In this document: in pieces, positions 8,501 to 15,558 of the stretch | How positions within the stretch are numbered: position 1 is the first letter of the stretch | Layout: each line of letters opens with the position of its first letter | Source of the DNA: Catalinimonas alkaloidigena | GTDB lineage: Bacteria; Bacteroidota; Bacteroidia; Cytophagales; Flexibacteraceae | Assembly: GCF_900100765.1 (NCBI RefSeq) | Contig: NZ_FNFO01000003.1 | Location: 533,348-597,347, forward strand | Length of the DNA stretch: 64,000 nucleotides | Direction of reading: 5' to 3' | The notes under the pieces: generated by a model | The model's input: only the letters and a program-made list of their open reading frames with translations | Databases searched by the model: none | Told to the model about the DNA's origin: nothing | Program-made: the position numbers and the translations under genes

Positions 8501-9151
8501 AAGTTTCTGGAGTACGAACTGGACAGTTACCTGCGGGGACGGGCCGGGGAAGACAAGTACGAGCCCACCATCCTGGAAAACGACGGGCAGGCGTACGTGC
8601 ATTACCGGAAGGGCAGCGTGGCGATGTATGCCCTGCAGGATTTCATCGGTGAAGACAAACTGAACCGCGCCCTGCACCAGTACGTCAACTCGGTCAAGTT
8701 CGGCGAGGCGCCCTACACCAGCTCGCGCGAGTTGTACGCCGCCATTCAGTCCGTCACGCCCGATTCGCTCACCTACCTGCTGACAGACCTCTGGGAGCGC
8801 CGCGCTCTGTACGAAAACCGCATTACCGACGCGGAATACGAGAAGCTGTCGGACGACCGCTACAAGGTGACCCTGACGGTGCAGACCAAGAAATATTACG
8901 CCGACAGCCTGGGTGCGGAAGAGGAAACGCCGATGAACGACTGGGTCGACATCGGGATTCTGAAAGACGTGACCGAAGACGGCCAAACCGTGAAGAAGCC
9001 GCTCTATTTGCAGAAACATCGCCTGACGGGCGGCGAACACACCCTGGAATTTACCGTGCCGGAAAAGCCGGACCGCGCCGGCGTCGATCCGTTTAACATC
9101 CTGCTGGACCGCAATCCCGACGACAACGTGACTAAAGTTTCGGCAGGGTAA
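5522..9151 (+). CDS. ABC-2 permease fused to M1 family aminopeptidase
   Basis: This 1209-residue protein joins two parts. Residues 1 to about 600 hold two blocks of roughly six membrane segments each, separated by a Lys-rich cytoplasmic loop (GRTKRKKKGRKAKTAD), as in ABC-2 permeases. A last membrane segment (ALTLVLLLVGFVAMGAWIF) leads into a soluble M1 metallopeptidase of about 600 residues with zinc motif HEVAHQWWGH (His948, Glu949, His952) and the third ligand Glu 20 residues later (STVSETMSQY). The start chosen is MLSEIFLFELKYR; the frame is open 45 bases upstream only into the repeat. Topology predicts a periplasmic peptidase. With the ATPase upstream it should form one complex, perhaps coupling peptide trimming to transport. 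Such fusions are known from Bacteroidota annotation, but I know of no defined substrate. Confidence 0.92.
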   Translation: MLSEIFLFELKYRAKRPATYLYFFIFLLLSFLATATDNVRIGISSEKVLKNAPVFIYNFTIILSVFGALVSSAVMGVPTYRDLEHGTDRYFFALPIKKSAYLGGRFLGSFVTLVFIMLGIYVGILLGAAVAPLFGWVDADKFGPFHVVHYLQPMLLFLLPNLFFLGAVFFSAVTLSRNIMAAYAGGIVLLVGYLIADSLISDLDNVTLSALLDPFGLNAYTDVSKYWSIAEQNNSLVPLAGLVLWNRLIWVGVGVVLLAITFTRFSFQDFLLGRTKRKKKGRKAKTADATQAPVSLESLPRVTPDYSFGVHFRQMFRLAGMEFRSATKDVYFIVILLAGVLFMFLDAWFGNTLYGTPSLPTTSTMIELKEGSFFFFVMILIIFYTGELVHRDRSLKFAQISDTFPVPNWLVYGSKYLALAYICVLLVTTIMVVGILFQTIKGYFHYELDVYFIDLFVLTLPFYLVIVGLAFFVHILVNNKFVGHFAVIAIWVTVLGFRIAEFRHNLYLFGGRPGYLYSEMNGFGHFFAPLLSFNAYWLLLAGVMLLIGNVMWFRGVEENFKNRFQIAQQRFDRPIALTLVLLLVGFVAMGAWIFYNTNVQNEYRTIDEGKQIAADYEKQYKQYEDVPQPKITDVYLEVDLFPAERRADVRGRFRLKNKTNQTIDSLHVQVGKEYGLSNFRIGGAAPETLLDDPRLTYAIYRLPRPLAPGDTTTMQFTMQAQNRGFTNEGYNRELIYNGTFFDTSVLPSFGYSEDREMSSDDDREEYDLPEKDQRAPEIDDPVARNNSFVGDDADYVNFEAVLSTAPDQIAIAPGYLQREWEADGRKYYHYQSEAPGFYYFSIVSARYEVVRDTWTSPDGKTVNLEIYHHPGHERNLDRVMDGMKRSLAYYSKNFGPYQHRQLRILEFPRYSTFAQSFANTVPFSEAFGWQADFSDPEDTDYMFYVTAHEVAHQWWGHQVMPRATKGASTVSETMSQYSALMVMKEKYGEAQMQKFLEYELDSYLRGRAGEDKYEPTILENDGQAYVHYRKGSVAMYALQDFIGEDKLNRALHQYVNSVKFGEAPYTSSRELYAAIQSVTPDSLTYLLTDLWERRALYENRITDAEYEKLSDDRYKVTLTVQTKKYYADSLGAEEETPMNDWVDIGILKDVTEDGQTVKKPLYLQKHRLTGGEHTLEFTVPEKPDRAGVDPFNILLDRNPDDNVTKVSAG

Positions 9152-9161
9152 CGCCGCCGGG

Positions 9162-9287
9162 CGAGGCCGGAAATACAACGCAAACCACTTATTGAATTCA
9201 ATTACGATCTTTTTGGTTATGATTGGCAAGGAGCCCGTATTTTTAGGGCATCTCGCGCGACCACGCAGAACGGCCTTTCCGGCCTCG
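9162..9287. repeat. Long-range inverted repeat upstream of the DEAD-box gene
   Basis: CGAGGCCGGAAA at 9162-9173 is exactly reverse-complemented at 9276-9287, enclosing 102 bases. The 171-bp gap otherwise contains only a short GCCC/GGGC pairing. It could form the closing stem of a structured leader for the helicase mRNA, or be the ends of a small intergenic element. Confidence 0.4.
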
Positions 9288-9322
9288 GCGTTTCAACGCC
9301 TCACCCATCTTGACGCTATTGC

Positions 9323-10696
9323 ATGACATTTCACGATTTTAACCTTCATTCTTCCCTGACCGAGAGCATCGACATGATGCAGTACAACGAGCCGACGCCT
9401 GTTCAGGCCCAGGCCATTCCCGAAATTCTGTCGGGACGCGACCTGATCGGCTGCGCGCAAACGGGAACGGGAAAAACGGCAGCGTACCTGATTCCCACCA
9501 TCCAACACATTCTGGACCACCCCAAAGAAGCTTCGCAATGCCTGATTCTGGCACCGACGCGCGAGCTGGCCAAGCAGATCGATCAGCAGATCGATGGCTT
9601 CGGTTACCTGACGGGCGTCACCTCAATGGCCATTTACGGCGGCAGCACTGGCGGCGAAGTCTGGTCGCGCCAGCGTAACGCCATGGAAAACGGTGCGGAA
9701 ATTCTGGTTGCTACACCCGGGCGCCTCATTGCGCACATGCGGATGGGCTACGTACAGCTCGACCACATCCGTACCCTGATTCTGGACGAAGCCGACAAGA
9801 TGCTGGACATGGGCTTTTTCGAGGACATCATCCAGATCGTCAACGAGTTGCCCACCGATCGGCAGACGCTGCTGTTCTCGGCCACGATGCCGAAAAAAAT
9901 CCGCCTCCTGGCCGACCGCATCCTGCGCGACCCGGCCGAGGTAAACATCGCCATTTCGCGCCCCGCCGAAAAAATCGACCAGTCGGCCTACCTGGTGCAC
10001 GATCATCAGAAGATCGACCTGATGGAGCACATTCTCCGGCAGATGGACGTCCAGAGCATGATCGTCTTTACGTCGCGCCGCAGCGAGGTGAACAAGATTG
10101 TCCGCGCCATCAACAAGCTGGGATTTCAGTCGAAAGGCGTTAGTTCGGATCTGGATCAGAACGCGCGGGAAGAGGTGATGCGCGAATTCAAGAACGGGCA
10201 GTTGCCCATCGTGGTCGCGACCGACGTGCTGTCGCGGGGCATCGACGTGGACAACATCAGTCACGTAGTGAATTACGACATTCCGCAGGACGCCGAAGAC
10301 TACATCCACCGCATCGGGCGGACGGCGCGGGCCGAGCGCACCGGCGTGGCCATTACGTTCATTAATGGTGAAAAACAGCACCGCGTCCGCCGCATCGAGG
10401 AGCTGATGGAGATGGAATTGCCCAAGTTGCCCCTGCCCGAAGGCTTCGAACCCGGCCCGGCCTACAATCCGGAGAAGCGCTCGTCGGGTGCTGCGCCCAA
10501 CCAGCGCCGGAAGAAAAAACGGAAACCGAAGGGACCGCAGTCGGAGGCATCGGCCAGCGCCGCGACGCCTGCACCAACGGCCACACCGACCGCGGGTGCG
10601 GCCGAAGGCGAGGTCAAAAAGAAGAAAAAACGGAAGAAGCGCCGCAAGCCACGCCCGCAATCCAACCCTTCATCCAACGAACAGAGCCCTTCATAA
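9323..10696 (+). CDS. DEAD-box ATP-dependent RNA helicase (RhlE/CshA-like)
   Basis: All core helicase motifs are present in 457 residues: Q motif (YNEPTPVQAQAIP), Walker A AQTGTGKT (45-52), PTRELA, TPGR, DEAD (155-158), SAT (LLFSATMPKK), a domain-2 block with ATDVLSRGID and HRIGRTARAERTG. The last 90 residues are a disordered, strongly basic tail with clusters such as QRRKKKRKPKGPQ and KKKKKRKKRRKPRPQ, typical of RhlE-type helicases and expected to bind RNA. It probably unwinds mRNA or rRNA structures in ribosome assembly or cold response. It is a single gene with its own structured upstream region. Its tail resembles the basic repeats of the disordered protein encoded between dnaG and recA. 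Confidence 0.95.
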   Translation: MTFHDFNLHSSLTESIDMMQYNEPTPVQAQAIPEILSGRDLIGCAQTGTGKTAAYLIPTIQHILDHPKEASQCLILAPTRELAKQIDQQIDGFGYLTGVTSMAIYGGSTGGEVWSRQRNAMENGAEILVATPGRLIAHMRMGYVQLDHIRTLILDEADKMLDMGFFEDIIQIVNELPTDRQTLLFSATMPKKIRLLADRILRDPAEVNIAISRPAEKIDQSAYLVHDHQKIDLMEHILRQMDVQSMIVFTSRRSEVNKIVRAINKLGFQSKGVSSDLDQNAREEVMREFKNGQLPIVVATDVLSRGIDVDNISHVVNYDIPQDAEDYIHRIGRTARAERTGVAITFINGEKQHRVRRIEELMEMELPKLPLPEGFEPGPAYNPEKRSSGAAPNQRRKKKRKPKGPQSEASASAATPAPTATPTAGAAEGEVKKKKKRKKRRKPRPQSNPSSNEQSPS

Positions 10697-10763
10697 ACTT
10701 CTGTTTCGCATCTACGTATTGCGATAGTGAAATTGCATTCACCCTTGACCTTAAACCTTTTGT

Positions 10764-11342
10764 ATGAAACGTATATTCCTTCAGCTCCTGGGCCTCAGCC
10801 TGGTCCTGTCGCTCAGTTCGTGCGGCTACAACAGCATGGTGCAGAAACAAGAGACCGTCGACCAGGCCTGGTCGCAGGTTGAAAACGTGTACCAGCGCCG
10901 GGCCGACCTGATTCCCAACCTGGTGAGCACCGTAAAGGGAGCCGCTAACTTCGAACAGGAAACGCTGACGCAGGTGATCGAAGCCCGGGCCAGTGCCACG
11001 TCGATCAACCTCAGTGCCGACGACCTGACGCCCGAAAACATGGCGCGCTTCGAACAAGCCCAACAGCAACTGAGCGGTGCGCTCTCACGTCTGCTGGTGG
11101 TCTCCGAGAACTACCCCGACCTGAAAGCGAACCAGAACTTCCGCGATTTGCAGGTGCAACTGGAAGGGACCGAAAACCGCATTGCCGTGGAGCGGCGCAA
11201 CTTTAACCAGACCGTGCAGGAGTACAACACGTACATCCGGCAGTTCCCGCGCAACATTACGGCCAACATTTTCGGCTTCGATACCAAGGCGTACTTCCAG
11301 GCTACGCCGGGCTCGGACCGCCCGCCTACGGTCGAATTCTAG
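10764..11342 (+). CDS. lemA: LemA family lipoprotein
   Basis: The 192 residues begin with a lipoprotein signal peptide (lipobox LSLSSC, Cys20) followed by the LemA signature: VDQAWSQVENVYQRRADLIPNLVSTVKG is represented by VYQRRADLIPNLV, and later EGTENRIAVERRNFN and FAxxP-type C-terminal residues. LemA proteins form a long helical bundle; their role is not established. It is first in a tight group with two TPM-domain genes (31- and 9-bp gaps), the usual LemA neighbourhood in bacteria, suggesting an envelope-associated complex. Confidence 0.93.
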   Translation: MKRIFLQLLGLSLVLSLSSCGYNSMVQKQETVDQAWSQVENVYQRRADLIPNLVSTVKGAANFEQETLTQVIEARASATSINLSADDLTPENMARFEQAQQQLSGALSRLLVVSENYPDLKANQNFRDLQVQLEGTENRIAVERRNFNQTVQEYNTYIRQFPRNITANIFGFDTKAYFQATPGSDRPPTVEF

Positions 11343-11373
11343 TTTTATCCTTCGCATCACTTCCATCCCGCTC

Positions 11374-11811
11374 ATGGCGAAAGAGTTCTTCTCGTCTTCC
11401 CAACAGCAACAAATCATTGCGGCCATCAAAGACGCCGAACTGAATACTTCCGGCGAAATTCAGGTACACATCGAGCGCACGTGCAAAGGCGAAGTGCTGG
11501 ACCGCGCGGCCGATCTGTTCGCTACGCTGAAGATGCACAAAACGGCCCTGCGCAACGGGGTGCTGTTTTACCTCGCGTTCGAGTCGCATCAATTCGCGAT
11601 TCTGGGCGACAAGGGCATCAACCAGAAAGTGCCGCCGGGTTTTTGGGATGACATCAAAGAACACATGGCCGTGCTGTTTCGGCAGGGGAAGTTTACCGAA
11701 GGGCTGGAAGAAGGCATTCGCATGGCCGGACAGGAACTTAAAGTCCACTTTCCCCGCCAAAAGGACGACATCAACGAACTGCCCGACGACATCTCGTTCG
11801 GGAAGAACTAA
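11374..11811 (+). CDS. TPM domain protein, soluble form
   Basis: The product has 145 residues, starting at MAKEFFSSSQ; a longer frame upstream overlaps lemA and is not credible. It has no signal peptide or membrane segment. The fold is a TPM (TLP18.3/Psb32/MOLO-1) domain: SGEIQVHIERTC, then LRNGVLFYLAFESHQFAILGDKGI and a C-terminal GLEEGIRMAGQELK. It lies between lemA and the exported TPM gene and is probably co-transcribed with them. The paired short cytoplasmic and long membrane TPM proteins next to LemA are a common arrangement in Bacteroidota. Biochemical function unknown; some TPM domains have acid phosphatase activity. Confidence 0.88.
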   Translation: MAKEFFSSSQQQQIIAAIKDAELNTSGEIQVHIERTCKGEVLDRAADLFATLKMHKTALRNGVLFYLAFESHQFAILGDKGINQKVPPGFWDDIKEHMAVLFRQGKFTEGLEEGIRMAGQELKVHFPRQKDDINELPDDISFGKN

Positions 11812-11820
11812 GCTTTATCT

Positions 11821-12618
11821 GTGAAACACTTCCTACTTCTGGGGTTGGTTTGGCTCGCTTCATTCGCACTGCATGCGCAGGAAGTGGCCATTCCCGACCC
11901 GCCGAACCCACCCCGCCTGGTGAACGACTACGCCAATCTGCTGAGCGGCGAGGAGCGGAACCGCCTGGAGCGTAAGTTGGTGGCGTACGACGATACTACT
12001 TCGACGCAGATTGCAGTCATCATCGTTCCGACCACGGGCGATTACGAAATTGCCGATTATGCACAGCGGGTGGCGCAGAAATGGGGAATCGGGCAGCAGG
12101 GAAAAGACAACGGCGCGCTCATTGTTGCGGCCATCAATGACCGGAAAGTGAGCGTCCAGATCGGGTATGGGATGGAAGCCTACGCGCCCGATGTGGTGGC
12201 CGGTCGCATCATCGACAACGTCATCCGTCCGGCTTTTCGCAACGAGAACTATTACCAAGGCCTCGACCAAGCCACTACCGCGCTGATGCAGGCTGCTGCC
12301 GGGCAATTTGAGGCCGAACCCCGCGCACGCGATGGCGATGGCGGCAGTCCCGGCATGTCCATCGGCATGATCATCTTCTTCATCATCCTCGTCGTTTTCC
12401 TGATCAGTCGGGGCGGCGGCGGGCGGGGGGGCGGCCGGACGTATCGCAACCGAGGCATGTCGTCGATTCCGTGGTGGATGCTGGCGAACTCCGGACGCGG
12501 CGGCGGTTGGGGCAACTTCTCAGGGGGCGGTGGCAGCTTTGGCGGCGGCGGTGGAGGCGGCTTCGGTGGTTTCGGCGGCGGCTCGTTCGGCGGGGGCGGG
12601 GCCAGCGGAAGCTGGTAG
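11821..12618 (+). CDS. YgcG/TPM domain membrane protein with glycine-rich tail
   Basis: Translation starts at GTG, 9 bases after the preceding TPM gene; the leader that follows (HFLLLGLVWLASFALHAQ) is a clean signal peptide. Residues 20-160 form a TPM domain (LVNDYANLLSGEERNRLE, TSTQIAVIIVPT, KWGIGQQGKDNGALIV). One transmembrane segment (MSIGMIIFFIILVVFLIS) follows, then a low-complexity tail rich in Gly and Ser to residue 265. The TPM domain is expected in the periplasm and the tail in the cytoplasm. This is the standard YgcG-like partner of LemA. The glycine tail is typical of the family and not a sequencing artefact. Confidence 0.92.
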   Translation: MKHFLLLGLVWLASFALHAQEVAIPDPPNPPRLVNDYANLLSGEERNRLERKLVAYDDTTSTQIAVIIVPTTGDYEIADYAQRVAQKWGIGQQGKDNGALIVAAINDRKVSVQIGYGMEAYAPDVVAGRIIDNVIRPAFRNENYYQGLDQATTALMQAAAGQFEAEPRARDGDGGSPGMSIGMIIFFIILVVFLISRGGGGRGGGRTYRNRGMSSIPWWMLANSGRGGGWGNFSGGGGSFGGGGGGGFGGFGGGSFGGGGASGSW

Positions 12619-12643
12619 CCTGATCAGCTTGCTCGTTAGAAGT

Positions 12644-13132
12644 ATGTTCACGAAAATTTATTGGCTGGAGGAGTTTGCTACCGGGGCAAGGCTCGGCATC
12701 ATGCCTCGTCCACGAGGAGACGATTGGCTCGAAGGAGAAGTAGCCAATTGGGCGAATCGTGGTGTCCAGGTTGTAGTTTCTCTGCTGGAAAAGCCGGAGA
12801 TAGATGAGTTGGGCCTGAGAAACGAAGAAGTCCATTGTAAACGACACCAGCTGGACTTTATTCTTTTTCCGATCCGGGACCGGGGCTTACCCTCTGATCC
12901 ACAAGCGGTGAGTTACCTGATTCTAGACCTGAGAACAAAACTCGATCAGGGACGGAGCATCGTTATTCACTGCCGTATGGGCATCGGCCGGTCTTCCATC
13001 ATTGCGGGGGCCGTTTTGCTGGACAACGGCCTCACCGCCGAAGGAATGCTCTTCCACATCAGTACCATTCGGGCATTACCCGTACCCGATACCAACGCGC
13101 AAAAGCAATGGCTCAGGCAGTGGGAAAGGTAG
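12644..13132 (+). CDS. Dual-specificity protein phosphatase-like protein
   Basis: The product has 162 residues, starting at MFTKIYWLEE; the open frame upstream overlaps the glycine-rich gene and is a shadow. The phosphatase P loop HCRMGIGRSS fits Cx5R, with the Arg and following Ser residues in place, and the general-acid loop is probably FPIRDRGLPS. The overall order (RGVQVVVSLLEKPE, then the acid loop, then the P loop) matches small cysteine phosphatases of the Cdc14/DSP type. It lies 25 bp after the TPM gene in the same direction and may share its transcript. Substrate unknown; a phospho-protein or phospho-sugar is possible. Confidence 0.85.
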   Translation: MFTKIYWLEEFATGARLGIMPRPRGDDWLEGEVANWANRGVQVVVSLLEKPEIDELGLRNEEVHCKRHQLDFILFPIRDRGLPSDPQAVSYLILDLRTKLDQGRSIVIHCRMGIGRSSIIAGAVLLDNGLTAEGMLFHISTIRALPVPDTNAQKQWLRQWER

Positions 13133-13176
13133 CGTCTGTGCTTAAAACTCTGCACTAATCCATAAGCGCTCGAACC

Positions 13177-13252
13177 TGTCATAGCAAAGCCACTTTGCAG
13201 GATGACCTAACAACTCATTTGTCATTTCGACCAACCGTAGAAATCTGCTGAC
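13177..13252. repeat. Two-hairpin intergenic repeat-like element
   Basis: The first hairpin is GTCAT (13178-13182), GCAAAG (13184-13189), loop CCA, CTTTGC (13193-13198), ATGAC (13202-13206). The second has GTCATTTC (13221-13228) against GAAAT (13240-13244) and GAC (13250-13252). Wording of the type gtcatttcgacc...gtagaaatct recalls dispersed intergenic repeats seen in many Bacteroidota genomes (from memory). It lies between two convergent genes, where such elements usually sit. Confidence 0.5.
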
Positions 13253-13276
13253 ATGCGTCTGCGTGCACTGGCGGCT

Positions 13277-13759
13277 TCATACCTTCTTCGTGATCGGTAT
13301 CCACAGTTCTTCCTCCGAATCCGGGTCTTCGCCTTTGTATCGTTCACCCATCACCGCGAAATGCGGGCGATGGTCCACAACATAGGTCGATTGTGGTAAC
13401 CAGGTTCCGAGAATAAATTGATACGTCGTCGGGCCGGCGCTGGCGGGGCCGCGATGCACAAAAACGGCATACAGTCCTTCGGGAGTCGTCAGCGTTTCCC
13501 AACCTTCAGGCACGGTGGTCGTCGCCGGGACCTCTACTGCCGCCCACTTTTCGAAGCGAGCCTGAGGATCAAATCGCTCGAAATACGCTGGGCCGTACCG
13601 TTCGATGGAGTAGAGTTCACTACCGATCACCCGGGTGATTTCCCGGCGCCGAGGCATGAAGGTACGCCAGAGTACGTGAGTTTGGTTGTCGGCCAACGAC
13701 GTCGTCATGCGTACTCCTGCGAAATGCTTTTTCGGTAGGGTTTCGATTCGGGGTTGCAC
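13277..13759 (-). CDS. GyrI-like / AraC effector-binding domain protein
   Basis: This 160-residue protein has no HTH and consists of a single GyrI-like small-molecule-binding domain: MQPRIETLPKKHFAGVRM at the start is the typical first strand, followed by EVPATTTVPEGWETLTTPEG and LYAVFVHRGP, and it closes with EEELWIPITKKV. Stand-alone domains of this kind bind hydrophobic ligands or DNA gyrase, or hydrolyse small substrates. It lies 26 bp downstream of the 45-residue basic-protein gene on the same strand and converges on the phosphatase gene. Confidence 0.88.
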   Translation of the reverse strand: MQPRIETLPKKHFAGVRMTTSLADNQTHVLWRTFMPRRREITRVIGSELYSIERYGPAYFERFDPQARFEKWAAVEVPATTTVPEGWETLTTPEGLYAVFVHRGPASAGPTTYQFILGTWLPQSTYVVDHRPHFAVMGERYKGEDPDSEEELWIPITKKV

Positions 13760-13785
13760 GGTCGCAACTTAACGAATGTTATACG

Positions 13786-13923
13786 TTACGCGTGCCCATC
13801 AGAGGTCATCAGGCTTTTGGCAGCTTTGCGTTCTCCCTTCCAGAAGCGCCGCTTCAGGTACTTACGCAAATGCTTGCATCGCTCTGCGCACGTGGTGACG
13901 TGTCCTTTTTTCTTGTGCGACAT
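13786..13923 (-). CDS. Small basic conserved-looking protein, 45 residues
   Basis: This ORF begins at ATG (13923) and ends TAA. It encodes 45 residues starting MSHKKKGHVTTCAERCKHLR and continuing with KYLKRRFWKGERKAAK. It is rich in Lys and Arg (about a third of residues), has two cysteines four residues apart (C12 and C16), and contains the aromatic pair FW. From memory, similar short proteins with a KKKGHVT...KHLRKYGKR.FWKGERKAAK pattern occur across Bacteroidota without known function. It sits between DUF721 and the GyrI-like gene on the same strand. A nucleic-acid-binding role is a guess from charge. Confidence 0.65.
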   Translation of the reverse strand: MSHKKKGHVTTCAERCKHLRKYLKRRFWKGERKAAKSLMTSDGHA

Positions 13924-14003
13924 ACATCAGGTCTGCCATCTGAACTTGCGGCCTCTGCTCACCAACAGGCAACAGACTGGCGACTGCCGAAAAAGAAAGA
14001 ACC

Positions 14004-14330
14004 TTACAAAAACATCACGTCGTCGATGACCTGTTCACCGGCATCGCGGTTCAGCATCTCGACGATCTTGGTTTTCGCCATGTTGAGCTGATGCTTGAGC
14101 GGCGCTGAGGTAAGCGACACGTACAGGCGACGGTCTTTGATGTACAACCGGTGCGTGCGGCTGGCGATAGGAGCGCCCATCAGCCGTTCCCAGGCATTCA
14201 CCACATGGGTCTCTTTGAACTTGCCTCGCAGACGGTACACTTCAAGCAACTCGTTGATCGATTCCTTGAGCGTAGCTTCTCCGGAGCGACTGGTTTCTCT
14301 CTTCTCTTTCTTGGGGTAGGAGCGGTACAT
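14004..14330 (-). CDS. DUF721 (DciA-like) family protein
   Basis: The product has 108 residues with a basic N-terminus (YPKKEKRETSRSGE) and the DUF721 core: LKESINELLEVYRLRGKF, VVNAWERLMGAPIASRTH, then LYVSLTSAPLKHQLNMAK and a C-terminal VIDDVMFL. The family includes DciA, which helps load the replicative helicase in bacteria lacking DnaC or DnaI. It lies 15 bp downstream of recF on the same strand, a common pairing that supports a replication or repair role. The two genes probably form one operon. Confidence 0.9.
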   Translation of the reverse strand: MYRSYPKKEKRETSRSGEATLKESINELLEVYRLRGKFKETHVVNAWERLMGAPIASRTHRLYIKDRRLYVSLTSAPLKHQLNMAKTKIVEMLNRDAGEQVIDDVMFL

Positions 14331-14345
14331 GTGGGAGTGAACGGA

Positions 14346-15437
14346 TTACTCAGTAAAGGTTGTACGAAAAACCCGAACTTCCGCGCGAATGGTGTTAAAA
14401 ATTTTTTCGGTGCGTTCCGGGCGGGCGTCGGTCAGAAAAATCTGCCCAAAGTGCTGGTCGGCCACCAACTCCATCAGGTGCGCAATGCGGTGATCGTCGA
14501 GCTTGTCGAAGATGTCGTCGAGCAGCAGCATGGGCTTGCGCCCCGATACGTCTTTCATCTGATCGAACTGCGCCAGTTTCAGCGCAATCACGAACGATTT
14601 TTGCTGGCCCTGTGAGCCGTATTTGCGGAGCGGATGCCCTTCGATGCTGAAGGCGTAGTCGTCGCGGTGTATGCCCAGGTCGGTCCGCTGAATGTACAGA
14701 TCGCGGTTGATCGACTGCACAAACTCTTTCGCAAACGTGCCGCTTTGCCAGTGCGACTCGTACTGAAGCGCGACCTCCTCACGGCTGTCGGTCAGGTGCT
14801 GGTAATGGTGCAGAAACACGGGCAGGAAGTCGGTCACAAAGGCCTGCCGCCGCTCGAACACTTCTTTCCCCAGGGCCAGCAGAGGCTCGTTGTAAGTTTC
14901 CAGCAGCGTTCGGTCCACGTAATGCCGATCGGCAAACTGCTTCAAGAGGCTGTTGCGCTGGTTGAGCAGGTGGTTGTACTTCATCAGCGACTGAAGGTAG
15001 ACCGCGTCGATCTGCGAGATGATGCCGTCGAAAAAGCGCCGCCGGTCTTCGCTACCGCCCCGAATCAGGTCTGTATCGTCCGGTGCCATCATCACCAGCG
15101 GAAAGCGCCCGACGTGTTCGCTCAGCCGCTCGTAAGGCAGTTTGTTGACTTGCACCACCTTTTTGTCGCCTGCCTTGAGGCGGCACGAAACGTCCCACTT
15201 CTCGTCTTCTTTCAGAAACGTCCCGTCGATCCGAAAAAAATCTTCGCCGTGTTTAATGTTTTGAGTATCAATCTTGTTAAAGGCACTCTTGGTTAGCGAA
15301 AGGTAGTGCACCGCGTCCAGCAGGTTGGTCTTCCCAGTCCCGTTGTCGCCCACAATGGCGTTAATTTGGGGCGAAAAGTCGGCTTCGAGTGCGGCATAAT
15401 TTTTAAAATTGAGGAGACGAAGGTATTGCAGGTGCAT
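14346..15437 (-). CDS. recF: DNA replication and repair protein RecF
   Basis: This 363-residue SMC-like ATPase loads RecA at gaps together with RecO and RecR. Walker A is GDNGTGKTN (Lys36), the signature region reads KYGSQGQQKSFVIALKLA, and Walker B is PMLLLDDIFDKLD. N-terminal MHLQYLRLLNFKNY is typical, so the start is set at this Met rather than 12 bases upstream. It is followed by the DUF721 gene with a 15-bp gap. The 121 bp upstream are shared with the divergent pdhA. Confidence 0.96.
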   Translation of the reverse strand: MHLQYLRLLNFKNYAALEADFSPQINAIVGDNGTGKTNLLDAVHYLSLTKSAFNKIDTQNIKHGEDFFRIDGTFLKEDEKWDVSCRLKAGDKKVVQVNKLPYERLSEHVGRFPLVMMAPDDTDLIRGGSEDRRRFFDGIISQIDAVYLQSLMKYNHLLNQRNSLLKQFADRHYVDRTLLETYNEPLLALGKEVFERRQAFVTDFLPVFLHHYQHLTDSREEVALQYESHWQSGTFAKEFVQSINRDLYIQRTDLGIHRDDYAFSIEGHPLRKYGSQGQQKSFVIALKLAQFDQMKDVSGRKPMLLLDDIFDKLDDHRIAHLMELVADQHFGQIFLTDARPERTEKIFNTIRAEVRVFRTTFTE

Positions 15438-15529
15438 AACGATAAACAACGCAGAAAATCAGTGGTTGTTAAGAAGAACGGCGCAAGGGCCTTCCGCGTT
15501 TAACCCGTAAATTTCAGTCGATTTTACTT

Positions 15530-15543
15530 ATTTTCGCGAAAAT
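15530..15543. promoter_or_regulatory. Perfect 14-bp palindrome before pdhA
   Basis: ATTTTCGCGAAAAT is a perfect palindrome ending 15 bases before the pdhA start. It overlaps TATTTTCG (15529-15536), a one-mismatch version of the Bacteroidota -7 element. A repressor or activator site is possible; no clear -33 element lies upstream. Confidence 0.4.
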
Positions 15544-15558
15544 TCTAAGAACGAAAGC

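Noticed and set aside
9220-9326. 35-codon ORF ending in an overlap with the DEAD-box start
   Set aside because: No recognisable features; codon content follows the inverted repeat.
13177-13252. CRISPR or IS end
   Set aside because: Only two unlike hairpins, no spacers and no transposase.
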